Assembly (NCBI GenBank): GCA_951230915.1
Contig: OX579636.1
Location: 635,001 to 699,000, forward strand
DNA from: Antitrichia curtipendula
Lineage: Eukaryota; Streptophyta; Bryopsida; Hypnales; Leucodontaceae
Direction of reading: 5' to 3'
DNA: 64,000 nucleotides
Shown here: piece by piece, positions 58,856 through 64,000 of the stretch
Position numbering within the stretch: position 1 is the first letter of the stretch
Layout of the letters: each line of letters begins with the position of its first letter
Program-made: the position numbers and the translations under genes
Notes under the pieces: model-generated
Told to the model about the DNA's origin: nothing
The model's input: only the letters and a program-made list of their open reading frames with translations
Databases searched by the model: none

Positions 58856-61800
58856 CGAAATACCGAGATATAAGTTAACCCCTGAACGGCCACAAAAGCG
58901 TGTCGAATGCTGTGTTTATCTTCTCCAAATACTTTGTAGAACGCTGCGCCCAGAGGGAAATTCGCCAAATGGCATATGGATTAGGGTTTCTACATATGCA
59001 CCGGCACCCAAGTCTTCTACTGGTTGTGCTTTGGAAACATGGCAGGGTCCGTTGGCAAGAGGAGGCAGGAGAACAGGGCTTCCGGTCGGAAACAGATCCT
59101 TGAGATTTCACTGCGAGGAGGGAGGCTTCTATAGGACACATTTTGAAACAAAGATCCAAGGTGAAGGAGGCTACTACACCCCACAATTTTCATGATGGGA
59201 GTATGGGACATTGTCTTTATACTTGTTTAGGGTTATTGGGAGCGATTGGAGGTTGTAGAGGGCTTTTAGTTTCACCCATGACATAGAACGGAGCAATCAT
59301 AGGCATGATTGGAATTTGTGGAAGCGTTGTGGAGGTTGCGGCTTTCCTCATTTCAAGCAGTGGCAAGTGGTTCATGGAACATGTCCAAACAACTACGAGA
59401 TTGATGCATTCCCACCACGTCTCCATTATGTCATTGCTCGACGCTCTAGCACATCTACAAGAGGAAGCGAGGGTTTTGCAAACTTGGGCAAGTTTTCATG
59501 GTGCGAGTTCAAGTCAAGCTCAAAGGATTGTAGTGCTCCTGAATGTGAATTGGATGTGTAGCATTTCATTGTCTCTACACACTTATTGAAAGTTGGGCAC
59601 TCCAAATTACCTTTGGCTACGGTATCTTTTCTGTAGACACGTCTAACACATTCTCAAGTGGACAATGCAACAAGAGGAGAGTGCCCCTAATGGATTTAGA
59701 AGTGAGGTCAATATTGTCATTCGTGAGAGCCTATTTTCAAAGCCCAAAATTGAGGAGGATGATCAGATTGAGGGCAAATGCACAAAGACATACAACACAC
59801 TGTCAGGTGGAGGCAACAAGTCCACTAATGATCTTTCTTGCACGAAAGTCTAGTTCAAATCGTTTGGGATCATCTTTTTTGCAAGAAAGATTTTTTGCAA
59901 TCATACAAATAAATGATTCATCTATATCAATTGTTGCTCTATCTCAAATATCACTTATACTGTAGTAAATCACAGATAATTTTGTGTTCAACTTGGACTT
60001 GTTTTGCTCGCAAATAATAGTTCCTACGTGAGGAGTCACATATTAGACATGAATATTAGACATAGATGGAGAATTTGATGTGAATTATCCTTTAAAATTG
60101 ATAGTGGTTGTTGTAGACATAAGTAAAATAATAATATTAGTCATTGTCTTGCGCTTCCGTGGTTGTTTATTTAGTCCAAATGTCCGTTTGTCTAATAGTT
60201 GCGAAGTTGGAGTTGTCACTAGAAGAAACCCGTGTTTTTTTTGACGTCCAAAAACTGAACGTTAAATTTTATGGACATCAAACATAACATTAGGATGCTA
60301 GTTTTAATATCAACAAGGAAGGAAAAGATGAATAGTACTCTTCTCCCATTCGTCAAAAAGATTCCCATCTAATCACTAGTTGACTATCAACTAAAATAGA
60401 GAGCATATTAAATTAATAATATAATCTTAACACCATTGCAAACCACAAAGACCTATTCTTGCTTTCTTGGATGCCATATGACTACTACAATAGTTCCTAC
60501 ACCTCCGCAATGATAATCCAAGCATATCGTACAAGGTTCTAGGAAAAATGAGTGAAACCTTTGCCAAGTGTGTAAACCCCATGGCTGCATTCATTCTATT
60601 CATTCGGTCATCGTTTTTCAGACCAATTTTCACCCTTTCACGTGACAAAAACATTAACCTCAGTACTCGGTACTCAATAATCAATAGTGTCAAACATGAC
60701 AAAAGTATTCTTTGACATGACTTGGAAAAAGTCAAGCACAAGTCTGATCAATCTGGAGAAAAATATTGCGAGAAGAAGGATCAGAAAAGCGGCATCTACT
60801 CTCACTAAATTCACAGAATGGAGTAGGTTTAGGAAGATTTAGTGCCAGCAAAAAAGCATTGTCTTAAAAACAACAATACATTTCACGAGCTGCAGCATAA
60901 GACCAAGCACCCTCGCTGGATCTGGGTATTAAACAGCACTGAGGTCTCCACTTTACTTTTGAGAACGCTTCTAAGATAAGCATTCCAATGAGTCTAGCAT
61001 AAAACATTCGTTTAACTTGCAAAAAAGTCCACCGTCCCTGGGTTGAGAACCACTTTATTCATAATAATCAAGTAGGCGCTTTAGCAAGTAAGCAGAACAA
61101 TGCACATCGAGGGCAACTTGCAAGAAAATATACTTTCTGGTATAAATGCTGAGGTAGGAGACAAAGAGAACAATTGTTCAAATTTACCTAGGTGTGGATA
61201 CACACTCAGCAGTAACATTACGATAATTCCCATCCAATTATTACATCATATGATACAGCGCCCTTTGGGTTGATCTGTCTCCGGCAATCTGCAAAAGAGG
61301 AGAGTCCGTCATTCATTTATGATCCTAATTGCTAATGGAAGGCAAACCTGCAAAAAGATGGAACCAAAGAAAGAAAAAGAAAATACCAGAACTATATTGC
61401 GGTACTGACACATTGAATTGGCATCTACAGTAAGTTAGACGCTGCTGGCAACGAATTAAATCTAAGCAGCAACTGCATCTGTCTAATTTGTGGGTCAGGA
61501 CAACAATAAGACACTAACCCAGAGGTGTTTGTTGATATCAAAGGGTGCTATATAATACTTTTAAAGGACAAGCACACATACCTCGATGAAGAGACTCCCC
61601 TCGACTGCTGCAATTCAGGCACTCTAAATGCTTGCCTCTGCACAAGCGTCCCTTGAATTTCTGATCAAGGCTACTCCGCAATAAAGAGATGAAAATGCAG
61701 TTTGCTCCAATTCAACTCTTATATTTTCATGTCCATGCCAATACCAGACATTCTCTACGGTACCTGGTAAGTCCCTCTAGGAACCTGCTTCAAGAGCATG

Positions 61801-61884
61801 GGCTCTGGGCACATGCAGAAACAGGTAGTCTGCATTAACCGGAGAAGAGACAGCTGGAGGACTTTCACCAAAGACTAACACCTT
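58856..61884. other. Intergenic and 3' flank of AP-3 delta
   Basis: No gene supported. 59316-59561 is an 82-codon frame with CGGCGFPHF and 'GTCPNNYEIDAF' that reads on past stops to about 59700; it may be a protein relic, family unknown. 60223 begins CACTAGAAGAAACCCGTG, related to the CACTA-type end at 2058, without a visible partner. An AATAAA on the minus strand at 61048-61053 could serve the AP-3 delta transcript ~830 bp past its stop. A TTAACCCCTGAACGGCC sequence near 58876 is another isolated TTAA-family end. Confidence 0.4.
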
Positions 61885-64000
61885 CTAGAGGAGAAAATCA
61901 GGAATCGGGCTTGTATCCTGGGGCGCGGAAACGGGGCTTTTGCCCTGACGTCGGTTGTGCCGATGAGAAGATCGATGTTTGTGTTTCTTTCTGTGTGTCT
62001 TTTCGCTGAGCTGGAATGTACCTTCCTTGTCATTTTCACTACTAGACCCGTCCTTATTCGGTAAAACCAGTATCTCGTGTTTTGAGGGTCTATGTCTGCT
62101 CCTCCTGTGCTCCTTATGACCGACATCTGATGTTTGCCTGCCAACTTCGTTACCAAGACCGTCACCCGTATCACCTCCCCCTTCCTCAGCCTCCCTGGGA
62201 CCAATCTTCTCTCTGTTCTTCACAGACCGATGGCTATGCCAAGACTTCCTTGAAGAGGACGCAGCCACAGAACTTTCTAAACCGTCAGCAGCACTGTGAC
62301 CTTTGTTCCCGTCTGCAGAAAGTGCATGTCGTATGGCAGTAAACACCAACTCATCCTTCAACCCTTTTTTGCTCACAGGTACTGAAACTCCAGGCAAATC
62401 ATCTTCGTCATCCAATGCAACAACTACTGGCCTGCGTGCCTTCCCTTGTCGGGGCTTAGCCCGCAACAGAGAACTATCATTGAAAATAGATGAATCAGAT
62501 GGTGCGTGAGACACAGCTTCCGTGGATGCTGTAAGCAGAGGGGGCGGATAATCCACAGAGGGTGCATCACTTGGCAAATAAAAACTCTCATGTCTATGAC
62601 GATGCTGCTGTAACAACGCAGCACTTAAATCCACAGCAGAAGAGTTTTCTTTACTTGGTGGTTGGAAGTTGAACTCAGCTTCCCATTCCCGATAAGAAGT
62701 GCTAGATCTTGCCTCTCCAGCGTGCAGGAACACATCATCATTGCTGTCAACAGGACCTAGAGCATCAAGATTCTCTTCGGTTGAAAGACCATTAGGTAAA
62801 GAAACTCTCCCCTGCGCATGCACAGAAACAGGTCCCAATTCTAATGAAAATACCTCGCTCAGGGCAGTTAACGTTTCAAAACCTTCCTTCATTCTCCCTG
62901 CATTTTGGGGATCCTCAAATGGTTTAATCAATCCCAGTACATTACACGCCCTCTCCTGCACTTCCATGTCCACGCTACTCACCAAAGGAGACACATTCTC
63001 TTTTATCAATTCCACCGCCGCATGCAATGACCCTCCCTCACCAGGCCCACCAGATTCCTCTTGCTCAGGGACTTGTGACTTTCCAAGAGATTTGCTGTTG
63101 GCATAAGATACAAAAACCTTCAAGACCCCTTGAAGATAGACCGCATGTACCGAGAAAGGCAGAAGACGAGTGCGAGGTTGGAGAAGAGCCTCCAAGATTT
63201 CATAAGGTCCGAGAGGTGCTCGTTCAATGTATTCTCCAACTATCCAAGCTGCCGCACAAAGCACACTTCGCAATGCAGGTCTCCCAAGGAAGGCGGGGTC
63301 GACAAGGAGGCCACGTGAGACCCTCACCACATCTGTTCGTACAGATTCCACCCGGAGTGCAATGTCCACGAGCTGGCGACCTACTTCATCTCCATGTTCA
63401 CTGTGGGGGATGCGAGCGATGTCCGCCAAAACTGATACGTACCAGCCAAAATCAGACACGAGCTCATACCGAACCCGGCTACATGTCTGAAGTATTGACG
63501 ACACTAGTTCATTGCAAAAGTCCGAGTCTGCTGACTGTGCATAGCGAAGTAAAACCTGCAAAGCAAAGTCGATATTGGTGTTAATACACACTTGAGGCGT
63601 TCAGAATCTGGAGCCTGTGGACCTGGCCACCCAATTCGCATTGCGAACAAAAATATACATAATACCAGCATGACAACACTGGTCAATAATGCAGAACCCC
63701 CAAAGCGATGCGATTTGGGTCTAGAAAATCTCTATTGTTTTATTGATTCGCACCTGCACTGTCTCCTCAACATTGCTTTCAGAAACCATTCCCATAATCA
63801 GAACGAGAGCGCTCCTCTGTATGCTTAAATCCCCGTCGTTCAGACACTTGATAATGACTTCCTTACTTGATTCCAGAGCCCATGGATGTGAATCCATCAA
63901 GGCAGCGAGCGCTTTCAAACCCAAGTACTTCAAATTCGGATCCCCAAGCGCCATGTTTTCCCTCAGTTTCTCCACGCATAGCTTAACAGCTCCCTCATGC
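61885..64000 (-). CDS. AP3D: AP-3 complex subunit delta (delta-adaptin), C-terminal part; 5' end outside the window
   Basis: Two exons are visible. One runs from beyond 64000 to 63754 (about 82 codons, open to the window edge), the other from 63555 to 61885 (556 codons plus TAG). The 198-bp intron is CAG|GTGCGA to TTTGCAG|GTT, phase 0. The first exon carries DPNLKYLGLKAL, the adaptin helical-repeat signature. The second continues the trunk (ELVSDFGWYVSVL, LLVDPAFLG, AAAWIVGEY, ALLQPRT), then a low-complexity hinge with LLQQHRHRHESFYLP and RPVVVALDDEDD. A Lys/His-rich tail (KTHRKKHKHRSSHRH, ~519-533 of the exon) precedes the terminal IPDFLL. That tail and ending are those of plant AP-3 delta. 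The subunit forms AP-3, which sorts cargo from the trans-Golgi/endosomes to the vacuole. The start codon lies beyond 64000. Confidence 0.93.

Noticed and set aside
62699..63584. Plus-strand frames of 135 and 185 codons
   Set aside because: Antisense to the AP-3 delta coding exon, which matches its family throughout.

Overview
This window is eukaryotic nuclear DNA, most likely from a green plant of the streptophyte lineage. Three interrupted genes carry GT-AG introns. One is the plant-type AP-3 delta adaptin, and one is a plastid-targeted superfamily-1 helicase of the plant IGHMBP2-like type. The sequence is AT-rich, with GC-rich islands only around the genes and at about 4.9-5.4 kb. Gene density is very low: three genes in 64 kb, all to the right of 38.6 kb. 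The species cannot be fixed from this; a large, repeat-rich bryophyte, lycophyte, fern or charophyte-grade genome is an inference.

Layout: 0.4-6.5 kb and scattered sites to 45 kb hold short elements with CCCCTAAA-type termini directly abutting TTAA (piggyBac-like, non-autonomous) and near-perfect foldback elements with 3-bp target duplications. 7.6-21.2 kb is a nest of four related large LTR-like units (L minus, R plus, D minus, B plus). L and R face each other head to head across a short shared spacer. R and B share a TATA-like promoter, a 63-bp ATG mini-exon ending in a splice donor, and a minisatellite. A 564-bp hAT-like element is nested in B. 22-23.1 kb and 26.9-28.9 kb hold decayed coding remnants that I cannot name. 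24.5-26.5 kb and 46.9-49.1 kb are two inverted copies of another long repeat containing ~165-bp tandem units. 29-37 kb and 42-50 kb are otherwise AT-rich and without recognisable genes.

Genes: (1) plus strand 38815-39761, two exons, 210 aa, a GYGDD/GYGQK-repeat protein with its own TATA box. (2) minus strand 57602-50839, ten exons, 989 aa, a plastid SF1 helicase; every junction was resolved by reading frame and family similarity. (3) minus strand from beyond 64000 to 61885, the C-terminal part of AP-3 delta ending in the plant-type PDFLL tail. The genes have unrelated roles (stress or structural protein, plastid nucleic-acid metabolism, vacuolar trafficking) and nothing suggests they work together.

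No new biological system is evident. The most noteworthy observations are the LTR-like units with the conserved spliced mini-exon, the piggyBac-like TTAA family, the foldback elements, and the repeat protein of gene 1.
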